This document shows, piece after piece, positions 53,476-60,897 of a DNA stretch of 64,000 nucleotides. The position numbers and the translations under genes were made by a program. The notes below the pieces were generated by a model. The model was not told the DNA's origin and searched no databases. It worked only from the letters and a program-made list of their open reading frames with translations. Source of the DNA: Ruegeria sp. R14_0 (GTDB lineage Bacteria > Pseudomonadota > Alphaproteobacteria > Rhodobacterales > Rhodobacteraceae); the NCBI RefSeq assembly GCF_017743975.1, contig NZ_JAGHRC010000011.1:1-64000 (forward strand), read 5' to 3'. Numbering within the stretch: position 1 is the first letter of the stretch; each line of letters starts with the position of its first letter.

Positions 53476-54736
53476 GTCTCTTTTCAGGCTGTCTGCGTTA
53501 CGCCAGGCACTGATATTGCTGACTCTTTTCTCAATGATCTCAGTCGCGGCGTGGGGAGGGACCTATTGGCTGGTTCAACGCGAAATGAGGCGGACGGTGG
53601 ACGCAAGGCTGAGCGATCGGATGGAATTGGCGGTCAAAGCCCTGGCGGCGGGCGAGGCTTTGCCAACTCCCGATGATGGCGAAAGCGCTCGATTGACAGG
53701 GGATACAGGGCGTTTTGGATTCTGGACCGACCCGGAACAAGGTGCCGAAACACGCTATCTTCAACGCCAGACACCTCAAGGCGTGGTTTTGCTGGGTGAA
53801 AATACTGAGCGGCAAGAAGAACTTCGACATATTCTGGCGGCTGGGATGCAACTCAGCCTTTTGGGCAGTCTTCTGGCCGCAGGCTTGGCCGCCATGTGGA
53901 TGGCTTTGCGGGCGCAAAAACGATTGAACATGATTACGGACGGGTTGGCTGACGTTGCTCGCGGGCAGCTGGATAGGCGCATCAATCTAGAAGGAAACGA
54001 TGACCTCAACCTCTTGGCGGGTCGCATCAATGCGACGACCGCAAGGCTTGAACAAGCCATGACAGATATGCGCGTTCAGTCATCAAATATCGCCCATGAC
54101 TTGCGCACGCCGCTGGCAAGATTGCGGGCAGAGATTGAGACATCTTTGACGAGATTGGTCGAGAATGGCCGTGCTGTAACAGAGGACGATCTTGGTGAAG
54201 CATTGGATCAGATCGATCAGATCACCGGCACGTTCGAGGCTTTGCTGCGGTTGGCCCGCATCGAAAGTGGAGCAGGACGCGCAAATTTTGTGCCGGTCTC
54301 TTTGGATGAACTCACTGATCGGGTGCAAGAGACATTCGACCCGGTTGTTGAAGAAGCTGGGCATAGACTCGCGATTGAAAAAGTAGCGCCGGCGTCGGTT
54401 CATGGCGATCCGGATCTGCTTATGCAGCTTTTGGCCAATTTGATCCAAAACGCCCTGCGCTATGGCCCCATGGGCCAGACAGTCACATTGCGGTGCCATC
54501 AGGCTCTGCTGTCCGTCAGCGACGAAGGGCCGGGTATTCCCTTTGAAGAACATGAGCGCGTGCTTCAGCCGTTGTATCAATTGAAAACGGACCGCCAGGA
54601 CGAAGGGCTTGGTCTGGGCCTATCGCTGGTTCAGGCCATTGCCGAGCTTCATGAGGCGGAATTGTCATTGTCGGACGGACCAAATGGCCACGGACTGACA
54701 GCCACGATCCGTTTTCCATCCCAGGCCACATTGTAA
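53456..54736 (+). CDS. Sensor histidine kinase
   Basis: A 426-residue membrane kinase. Two TM helices (about residues 17-38 and 130-150) enclose an approximately 90-residue periplasmic sensor region, then a HAMP domain (residues 152-205), the H-box SSNIAHDLRTPLARLRAEIE with H214, an N-box near NLIQNALRYG and the G-boxes DEGPGI and DEGLGLGLSL. Complete and probably active. No conserved metal- or heme-binding motif is evident in the sensor region. Partner of the preceding response regulator. Confidence 0.93.
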   Translation: MFLNRFRSLFRLSALRQALILLTLFSMISVAAWGGTYWLVQREMRRTVDARLSDRMELAVKALAAGEALPTPDDGESARLTGDTGRFGFWTDPEQGAETRYLQRQTPQGVVLLGENTERQEELRHILAAGMQLSLLGSLLAAGLAAMWMALRAQKRLNMITDGLADVARGQLDRRINLEGNDDLNLLAGRINATTARLEQAMTDMRVQSSNIAHDLRTPLARLRAEIETSLTRLVENGRAVTEDDLGEALDQIDQITGTFEALLRLARIESGAGRANFVPVSLDELTDRVQETFDPVVEEAGHRLAIEKVAPASVHGDPDLLMQLLANLIQNALRYGPMGQTVTLRCHQALLSVSDEGPGIPFEEHERVLQPLYQLKTDRQDEGLGLGLSLVQAIAELHEAELSLSDGPNGHGLTATIRFPSQATL

Positions 54737-54803
54737 ATTCCCGGTAAATCACAGGACAGTTTGATCGGTGACACCTCTGCCAAAACAGGCAGGAGAATTC
54801 GGA

Positions 54804-55433
54804 ATGTCATCTTTCAACAAACGCCACCTGCGCCACCATATTTGGCTGGTTGCGCTGGTCTCACTCGTCCTGGCGACCTCTTATCCCAGCGATATGGATG
54901 GTCATTATGCCGTGTCTCGGAACGGCCATGACAACGTTCTGGTCACAAGCGTTGAAGATTATGGGCGGCATTTGAACTCGGTCATTCCGATTGGAATGGC
55001 AATCGCGCTGCGGGATACAAAAGGCCTTTGGCAAATCGCGGCCGTGGCCTTGGCCGGAACCGCTGCAACACACGGACCTAAAAGGCTGCTCAATGACGTC
55101 GAGATATTTGGGACTCGATTGGGCCAAAGGCCAAATGGCGGTGATCACAACCTGCCATCGGGGCATTCGGCACTTGCCAGCGCCGGCGCGTATTTGGCAG
55201 TCAGGCGGTACTCACGATGGCTTGGTGTGATCGTCTGGCCGATCCTGCTTCTTACCATGTACGCGCGCTACATGCTGGATGCTCATACGGTATCGGCCAC
55301 TATCGCAGGCGCAATTATCGGCATGCTTGTTGCCGATCTGTTTACCCGCCCATGTTTCCGTTTTCGGCGCCTATTGGCTGACGGGCTGGCCACTAAATTT
55401 CGCACGATCCTCAGTCGCGCAACTCCGGTTTGA
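54804..55433 (+). CDS. PAP2-type membrane phosphatase
   Basis: A 209-residue protein of the PAP2 superfamily. The three motifs are present: RPNGGDH (motif 1-like), the SGHS motif in LPSGHSALASAGAYLA near residue 120, and YARYMLDAHTVSATIAGA with R and H near residues 155-164. About five hydrophobic segments. It should dephosphorylate a lipid phosphate. Start at the ATG at 54804 behind AGGAG; a GTG 12 codons upstream is an alternative. Encoded downstream of the two-component genes. Confidence 0.85.
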   Translation: MSSFNKRHLRHHIWLVALVSLVLATSYPSDMDGHYAVSRNGHDNVLVTSVEDYGRHLNSVIPIGMAIALRDTKGLWQIAAVALAGTAATHGPKRLLNDVEIFGTRLGQRPNGGDHNLPSGHSALASAGAYLAVRRYSRWLGVIVWPILLLTMYARYMLDAHTVSATIAGAIIGMLVADLFTRPCFRFRRLLADGLATKFRTILSRATPV

Positions 55434-55546
55434 GAGCACACGAGTCTGCGCCGCGTTCACTGACAAATCTGTATGTCTGATGAAAGTCCCAAGTGACCAC
55501 CGGCAACTAGGTATTTGACATCAATGCCTGAAATTTGGAGCCCACG

Positions 55547-56314
55547 ATGAGATACCTACAGATCACCGCACTCACCACATCGCTCAGCGTTCTCGCTGTT
55601 ACCGTCTTTGCGCAAGGTGTTGAAAAAAAGCCTCTGACAATTGACGAAGCCATCGCAATCGCTCTTGCAGCCCAACCCGGTACCGTTGCCGAGGCCGAGC
55701 CAGACCAGTTCGAGGGGCGTCCAGTGATCGACATCGAAATCGTTAACGATGCAGGGCAAGAAGTAGAGTTCAAAGTCGACGTCGAAACCGGTGAGATACT
55801 GAATCAATGGGTCGATGATGACCCCTCTGACGACCCCGTCTCGTCAAACGTACAGTCAGGTCAGGCGAGCGCCGAACCCTATATTGAGCGCAGCATCCCG
55901 CTCGACTGGGCCCTGGCTGCTGCTACTGCCGCGCAAGAGGCGTGTTCGGACCTTGGTTTTGCCACAACCGTTACAGTGGTTGATCAGCGCGCCCTGCCCC
56001 GCGTCCAACTGATGCGCGAAGGTGCGTTCCCACACACCATCCATACCAGCAGCCGCAAGGCAATCACGGCCGCGTCACGCCGCGAAGCGACAGCCGTTAT
56101 CGAGGCCGAGAATGAACACGAACCAACGCTTGGCGCCGTTTTCAACGAAATCGGCCTCATCACCTTATCGGGCGGGATTCCAATCGTTTACCAGGGTAAA
56201 GTTATTGGCGGGATCGGTATCGCCGGGTCCCCGGGCGAAGATCCGACTGGCAAAGAGTTCGACGATATCTGCGCCGAAGCAGGTATCGCCGCAATCTCTG
56301 AAAAGCTAAATTAG
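55547..56314 (+). CDS. PepSY and HbpS/GlcG (DUF336) fusion protein, exported
   Basis: A 255-residue protein. A signal peptide ends near residue 21 (VTVFAQ), followed by a PepSY domain (residues 25-85: TIDEAIAIALAAQPGTV, then EFKVDVETGEILNQ) and a HbpS/GlcG domain (residues 110-255: LDWALAAATAAQEACSDLG, later LITLSGGIPIVYQGKVIGGIGIAGS). HbpS proteins bind heme in the oxidative-stress sensing systems of some bacteria, and PepSY domains occur in reductase- and peptidase-linked proteins. This fusion is unusual. GGAG precedes the ATG. It follows the PAP2 gene and two-component system. Confidence 0.88.
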   Translation: MRYLQITALTTSLSVLAVTVFAQGVEKKPLTIDEAIAIALAAQPGTVAEAEPDQFEGRPVIDIEIVNDAGQEVEFKVDVETGEILNQWVDDDPSDDPVSSNVQSGQASAEPYIERSIPLDWALAAATAAQEACSDLGFATTVTVVDQRALPRVQLMREGAFPHTIHTSSRKAITAASRREATAVIEAENEHEPTLGAVFNEIGLITLSGGIPIVYQGKVIGGIGIAGSPGEDPTGKEFDDICAEAGIAAISEKLN

Positions 56315-56330
56315 CAAAGACCTAAGCCAA

Positions 56331-56362
56331 CCGAAGGCGTACGGCCCTCCTCGCGCCTTCGG
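56331..56362 (+). terminator. Hairpin after the PepSY-HbpS gene
   Basis: CCGAAGGCG and CGCCTTCGG form a 9-bp perfect stem separated by about 14 bases, beginning 16 bases past the stop. No T-run follows, so intrinsic termination is uncertain. Confidence 0.45.
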
Positions 56363-56510
56363 CCTTAAAGAGCTGGCGTCTAAGGAACACTGTGCTTGAT
56401 CTTATTTTGACGGATGCAGTGCCGCGGCTCACCACAAGCAGGCGCTGCACGGGGCTGCGGATTGCAAACGGACCAACGCTTATTCTGCAGACATCGCCAA
56501 CGTTGACCCG

Positions 56511-57377
56511 TTACGAAAAACTGGCAACCGCCCCGACAAACTCGGTCCACCGTTCGCGATCCACAAACCCATAGTGTCCTGCGCCCGCCCACTCGTGCGC
56601 CGTACAGTGGGGAAGTTCGGAGCAAAGGTGCCTTGGCATTTCCGGTGAGATGATATCGTCCGCTGTGCCATAAAACATCTCAACCGGTTGCTGTATCTCT
56701 TTCGGCGAAAACCCCCAGTCCCAAAGCGCCATCGTCATTTCGAAAACGCCTTCTTCTTGCTGTTGAAAACCAAGACGAAAGTTTTCCTCGAACAGGGCTT
56801 TCCGCTCAGGATTGCGGAGAATTGTTTTTGCTTCGTTTGGCATTTGATCAACGACAGATTCCACATATGAAGGGATATCTTTCAATGCATCTTTAGCGCC
56901 CATACGCTCTGCCCAGCGGATCAGCAGGGTCAGATGACGCAGTTTCGCGATGGTTTTCAGGTCCTTCAATACCAGCATTTTGGTAACGCCGGGCTCATCG
57001 AAGGGGGCCACCGGTGACGCGAGCGCGACTTTGCGCACACGTTCGGGCATGTGAAATGCCACTGCCAAAGCGTGCGGCCCACCACCGGAATGGCCCGCTA
57101 CGTTGAAGGTATCAAGGCCAAGATGGTCAGCCAAATCCTCCATATCAGCGCCCCAATCGACCATTCTCCGATCCTTCTTCGGGCTCGACCCTCCGACACC
57201 GGGCTGGTCTGCTGCTATCCATCGCACGCCAAGCGACGCGGTCAGGTTGTCGTCGGGTTGACGAATGACGTGAGAGTCCGAAAATCCATGGCTAAAAATT
57301 ACCGGCGTTCCATCTGGGTCGCCGTACGTATTGAAAACAAGCGTTCTACCGTCTCTCAGAGTTATGTGGTTGGTCAC
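56511..57377 (-). CDS. Alpha/beta hydrolase
   Basis: A 288-residue alpha/beta-fold protein. The oxyanion HG motif lies in VIFSHGFSDS near residues 27-36, the nucleophile elbow in NVAGHSGGGPHALAVAF near residue 94 (G-H-S-G-G), and the catalytic acid and His near MFYGTADDIISPEM and WAGAGHYGFVDRE. Substrate unknown; probably an esterase or lipase-like enzyme. It converges with the PepSY-HbpS gene and is separated from its upstream neighbour by 220 bases. Confidence 0.88.
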   Translation of the reverse strand: MTNHITLRDGRTLVFNTYGDPDGTPVIFSHGFSDSHVIRQPDDNLTASLGVRWIAADQPGVGGSSPKKDRRMVDWGADMEDLADHLGLDTFNVAGHSGGGPHALAVAFHMPERVRKVALASPVAPFDEPGVTKMLVLKDLKTIAKLRHLTLLIRWAERMGAKDALKDIPSYVESVVDQMPNEAKTILRNPERKALFEENFRLGFQQQEEGVFEMTMALWDWGFSPKEIQQPVEMFYGTADDIISPEMPRHLCSELPHCTAHEWAGAGHYGFVDRERWTEFVGAVASFS

Positions 57378-57597
57378 GTTGTTCTCCTAAACTGAAATAA
57401 CCTTGGACTTTTAGTTCATTGGACTACTGAAACCATCTGGATCCACCAGTTCTTGCATTCTGCGATAGTTTCCCGCGCTGCAGAGCATTGCGACCCAATT
57501 CAATCATTCGCGTTCAACGTACCGTTGCCACTTCGAAACCAAAAACAGCGCCTGGAACTGAAACCTTTCGCATCGGCTAGCGTCACAAAGCGTTTCG

Positions 57598-58965
57598 TCA
57601 GTATCTGTTCAGTGTTTCCAGTATCAAATTTCGTGTATTTTGATCATTTTGGAAAATCCTGCCAGCGAGAAACTCAGATGGAAACTCCGGCCATGTCCTG
57701 CGCATCTCGGTAACCAGTCGTTGTGCTTCTTCCGAGTTGCCCAACTGATCCTGCGCAACGGCTTGGAACAAGAGCGAGGGTGCACTAACAGGCGCACCAG
57801 CAGCGGGCGCGCCTTGAAAAGCCTCGACAACCTTATCGTATTTCCCGAGCATGAGTTGCGACACACCCCAAATATTTCGTGCGCCAAAGCGGCCCGATCC
57901 TGATCTGAGGCGCTCTGGATCACTAACCTCGGCCGCAAGTTCGGGCGCGCTGGCCAAGATCGCCGTGATACCGACAAGGTCCAGAATATGGCCATCCTTC
58001 GGTGCAAGCTCGACGGAAAGTCTGGCGTATTTCAATGCCTGGACCGGGTTGTTTTGGGTGGCCAATACCCAACCATTTGCGCCGTTTGCCCAGGCATCTG
58101 TGGGCGATAGATCAAGCGCTCTGCCGGACATCTGCAAAGCTTGTCCAAACAGGTCATCTCTTTGTGCTTGATCCGGAGACAGCATAGCCAACGTCGCCAG
58201 GACCTGTGCCGATCCGGCATAACCATCGGAAAGTGCTGGGTCGAGCTCGGTGGCATGCCGAAACATCCCCAATGCTATTTGCTGGCGCTTGGCATCAAAT
58301 ACAGGAAAGAACATGCCTCGGGCTTGATCCGCCAGGTTCACCGCCTGAAGTCTCGTCAAAGAATGCTCGCCAAGTGCTGCACGCTCAGCTTGCTCGATGG
58401 ATTGAGTCGCTGGCAAAACCATCCTGTTTTCCTGACTCATCCAGAGTCCAAGTGCGGCAACAACTGCAAGGACACCTAATCCTGCCGGCAGCAGTTGCAG
58501 CGAACGCCGACGCGCGCCCAGATCACCCTCGTTCCACGAACTTGCTTGCCGGTCTTCAATTGTGGGTTCGTAGGAAAACCGAGGCTTGTAACCGCCCGGA
58601 TCAACAAATATGCGGACACCTTCGCCGTCCCATTGATCTTCGTAAAACGTGCGTAGCAGACGACGTAGCCGCCTGGCTTCGACGCGAACCAGATTTTGAC
58701 CGCCAGTGCCGTCAATGCGCCGCTCATAGACCTCTACAGCGATAGCTTTGCCGCGAATCTGGGAACCGCGGCCTGCCAGCGTCTCTTCGACAATGTATGT
58801 AAGAAACTGCTGGAGACGGGGCGAAGCTTGAAACTCATCGCTTGATAGAACGCGCCTGAGTGCGTCCCGGACAAGATCTGGCGACACTTGCCCAACATGT
58901 TGATCTATCGGCAATTCACTAGCTTTGTTCAAGACAAACCCACTCCCCAACTCACGGTGACTCAC
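57598..58965 (-). CDS. Membrane-anchored TPR protein with regulator-like N-terminus
   Basis: A 455-residue protein. The first 140 residues are the conserved N-terminal module found in many adenylate-cyclase/TPR-like proteins of Alphaproteobacteria: SPRLQQFLTYIVEETLAGRGSQIRGKAIAVEVYERR, then RVEARRLRRLLRTFYEDQ. A single TM helix spans about residues 160-182 (LLPAGLGVLAVVAALGLWMS). The C-terminal half is alpha-helical with TPR-like repeats (SDGYAGSAQVLATLAMLSPDQAQ; TDAWANGANGWVLATQNNP). It probably senses or organises proteins at the membrane; no enzymatic domain is visible. Divergent from the small unknown gene at 59021. Confidence 0.8.
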   Translation of the reverse strand: MSHRELGSGFVLNKASELPIDQHVGQVSPDLVRDALRRVLSSDEFQASPRLQQFLTYIVEETLAGRGSQIRGKAIAVEVYERRIDGTGGQNLVRVEARRLRRLLRTFYEDQWDGEGVRIFVDPGGYKPRFSYEPTIEDRQASSWNEGDLGARRRSLQLLPAGLGVLAVVAALGLWMSQENRMVLPATQSIEQAERAALGEHSLTRLQAVNLADQARGMFFPVFDAKRQQIALGMFRHATELDPALSDGYAGSAQVLATLAMLSPDQAQRDDLFGQALQMSGRALDLSPTDAWANGANGWVLATQNNPVQALKYARLSVELAPKDGHILDLVGITAILASAPELAAEVSDPERLRSGSGRFGARNIWGVSQLMLGKYDKVVEAFQGAPAAGAPVSAPSLLFQAVAQDQLGNSEEAQRLVTEMRRTWPEFPSEFLAGRIFQNDQNTRNLILETLNRY

Positions 58966-59020
58966 TTGGCCTTTGCGGTCAACCGCACTTATATCGATGT
59001 AAGAATAGGTAGCGGGAACC

Positions 59021-59407
59021 GTGATTTATCCAGTGATCGTGGACCCGAATGATGAAATTCCACAGCTTCTGGATGCGTTGTCAGAGCGTGCCGAAGTGAA
59101 CGCGTTTTTGAACGGCGCCATCGAAGACCTTAACAAAACCAGTGCTCTGTTGGAAAACGCGTCGATCACGGCTGCCGAGCGCGCGGAATGGACCCACATC
59201 CGATCTGAACTTGCGAACGAGCTTCGCCGGATGGCGAAGCACAAACCCCGAAACACAGTGGAATACGCGCCCGCTGAACAACGGCAAGAGGCTGGAAGAA
59301 ATCTCTTCCCTTCTGGCTCCTGCACCATTGTCCGGACTCAGAAGTTCGCCAAGAAGGAAGTAGCTGATAAAGCACGGCAAATGCTCAACGCACGTAAAGT
59401 CGCCTGA
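59021..59407 (+). CDS. Hypothetical protein, 128 residues
   Basis: A charged, helix-rich 128-residue protein that begins with GTG at 59021. It has a stretch of heptad-like charge (residues 40-75: ERAEWTHIRSELANELRRM) and ends KEVADKARQMLNARKVA. No signal or membrane segment. I do not recognise a family. It is divergent from the TPR protein, 55 bases away, and could be a partner of it. Confidence 0.5.
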   Translation: MIYPVIVDPNDEIPQLLDALSERAEVNAFLNGAIEDLNKTSALLENASITAAERAEWTHIRSELANELRRMAKHKPRNTVEYAPAEQRQEAGRNLFPSGSCTIVRTQKFAKKEVADKARQMLNARKVA

Positions 59408-59779
59408 TCAAAAAGACATGGCTCAGCATCAAGTTACTATACAGCCAACGGCACTCAAAGCACCGCATAAATCACTGATTTCGTTGGATTGTGGGGCGAC
59501 GCATAGGTTTGCCATTGCAGCACGGATAAGTCATTGTTTTTGCTGCGGTCGATTTTCCAAGGGCACACGGAATCTGCCATTTTCGACTCAGACCTTTTCC
59601 ATCAAATCAGCATCTTTCCTGAAACTCATCAGGTATTCGCTGCGTTTCGATGAATGAGCAAACGTACTTCTCGCAGACATCCCCTACGGCTAGCACCGAT
59701 TGACGATCAAAGCCTGCACGAGGCCTTCGGCATCATCCATTGTCTCGCTCGTGTCGCAAATCGTAAAGGCCCCGTTATC
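59408..59779. other. Apparent non-coding stretch
   Basis: 372 bases between the small unknown gene and the LacI stop. The short frames inside lack ribosome-binding sites and coding character. I see no tRNA, repeat or convincing hairpin. Confidence 0.5.
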
Positions 59780-60790
59780 TCAAAATCGTTTTGTGGAGTT
59801 GCGAACAATGAGACGTGTACCAAGTTCTTCAGATTTGGGTGTCTGATTAGTTTCGATCCAATTGGCTAGCGCGTCTGCTGCTCGTTCACCCATTTGAGAA
59901 ACGGGTAGATGTACGCTTGTCAGTGGTGGAACGGTCACGGACGAAATTGGCAGGTCGTCAACGCCCACCATAGAAATTTGGTCCGGGACGCTGATGTTTT
60001 GAGCCTGAAGACCAAGCAAAACCCCCAGGGCAACGACGTCGGATAGACATAGAATTGCCTCGGGTTTGGCGCTCAGACCGCCCAGATGCTGTGCAACGTC
60101 TACCCCGCCCTGATGGCTAATCTCAGTTTCGAAGGTTGAAAGCTTTCCAGCGAAGGGAAAGGTTGTAATGCCGGCAAGGCGAGCTCGTGTGCGGTCATTG
60201 TCGTGAACTGGGCCATGCACGACAGCAATGTTGCGATGTCCGAGCTCGACCAGATGCTGCAAGCCAAGTTGCGCTGCGGCTGCGTTGTCATATCCGATGG
60301 TCGGCAACGGGTTTTTGGGATCAAAGAAAGACGTAATGATTGTTGGCAACATGGTGCGCTCGATCAGATCGATGAGCGTAGGATTGTGCGTGGCTCCGGT
60401 GATAATAAGACCCTCGGCTCCGATATCCAGCAGGCTTTGGGCTTTCTCGGCTTCGATATCCAGACTTGCCTCGGTGGTCGCTACGATCAGCGACAATTGG
60501 TGGTCCGACAACTTACGCTCTAACGCCGCAAGAAAGCGGGCAAAGATTGCGTTGTCCAGAGTTGGGACCAATGCGCCGACAAATCTGGTACGTCCGGAGT
60601 TGATCGCGCGTGCGGCGGCACTTGGGACAAATTTCAAGTCAGCGATGGCAGCCTGAACTTTTTCCAGAGTGTCCTTCTTAACCACCTTTGGTTCGTTCAA
60701 CACCCGCGACACTGTCGCAACGGACACGCCCGCAGCTTTTGCGACATCTCTCAGATTTGCGCGTTTTTTAGGCTCGGGGGCTTTTCTCAT
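59780..60790 (-). CDS. LacI-family transcriptional regulator
   Basis: A 336-residue LacI/GalR protein. The helix-turn-helix is at residues 13-34 (LRDVAKAAGVSVATVSRVLNEP) and the hinge follows at 50-65; the ligand-binding part is periplasmic-binding-protein-like (TRFVGALVPTLDNAIFARFLAALE). It is divergent from the DUF1989-GcvT gene with two copies of a palindromic operator in between, so it most probably represses that gene and itself. The ligand may be a methylated amine, amino acid or derivative rather than a sugar. Confidence 0.92.
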   Translation of the reverse strand: MRKAPEPKKRANLRDVAKAAGVSVATVSRVLNEPKVVKKDTLEKVQAAIADLKFVPSAAARAINSGRTRFVGALVPTLDNAIFARFLAALERKLSDHQLSLIVATTEASLDIEAEKAQSLLDIGAEGLIITGATHNPTLIDLIERTMLPTIITSFFDPKNPLPTIGYDNAAAAQLGLQHLVELGHRNIAVVHGPVHDNDRTRARLAGITTFPFAGKLSTFETEISHQGGVDVAQHLGGLSAKPEAILCLSDVVALGVLLGLQAQNISVPDQISMVGVDDLPISSVTVPPLTSVHLPVSQMGERAADALANWIETNQTPKSEELGTRLIVRNSTKRF

Positions 60791-60840
60791 CTTAGGTTTT
60801 GGCGTCCGTTTCGCAGGTTTATGAGTAAAGAGTTGACATA

Positions 60841-60854
60841 TGTAACTAGTTTCA
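60841..60854. promoter_or_regulatory. LacI operator copy 1
   Basis: TGTAACTAGTTTCA, a one-mismatch copy of the palindrome at 60863, 22 bases upstream of it. A TTGACA that could be a -35 box abuts it at 60833-60838. Binding by the divergent LacI protein is inferred from position and symmetry. Confidence 0.55.
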
Positions 60855-60862
60855 TCAACCTC

Positions 60863-60876
60863 TGTAACTAGTTACA
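60863..60876. promoter_or_regulatory. LacI operator copy 2
   Basis: TGTAACTAGTTACA is a perfect 14-bp palindrome, 21 bases before the ATG of the DUF1989-GcvT gene. The 22-base spacing between the two copies places them about two helical turns apart, so two dimers could bind the same face of the DNA. Confidence 0.65.
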
Positions 60877-60897
60877 TTGTGAGAATTCAGCGGCGAT

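Noticed and set aside
59654..59869. 71-codon plus-strand frame near the LacI stop
   Set aside because: Overlaps the 3' end of the LacI gene on the opposite strand and has no ribosome-binding site.
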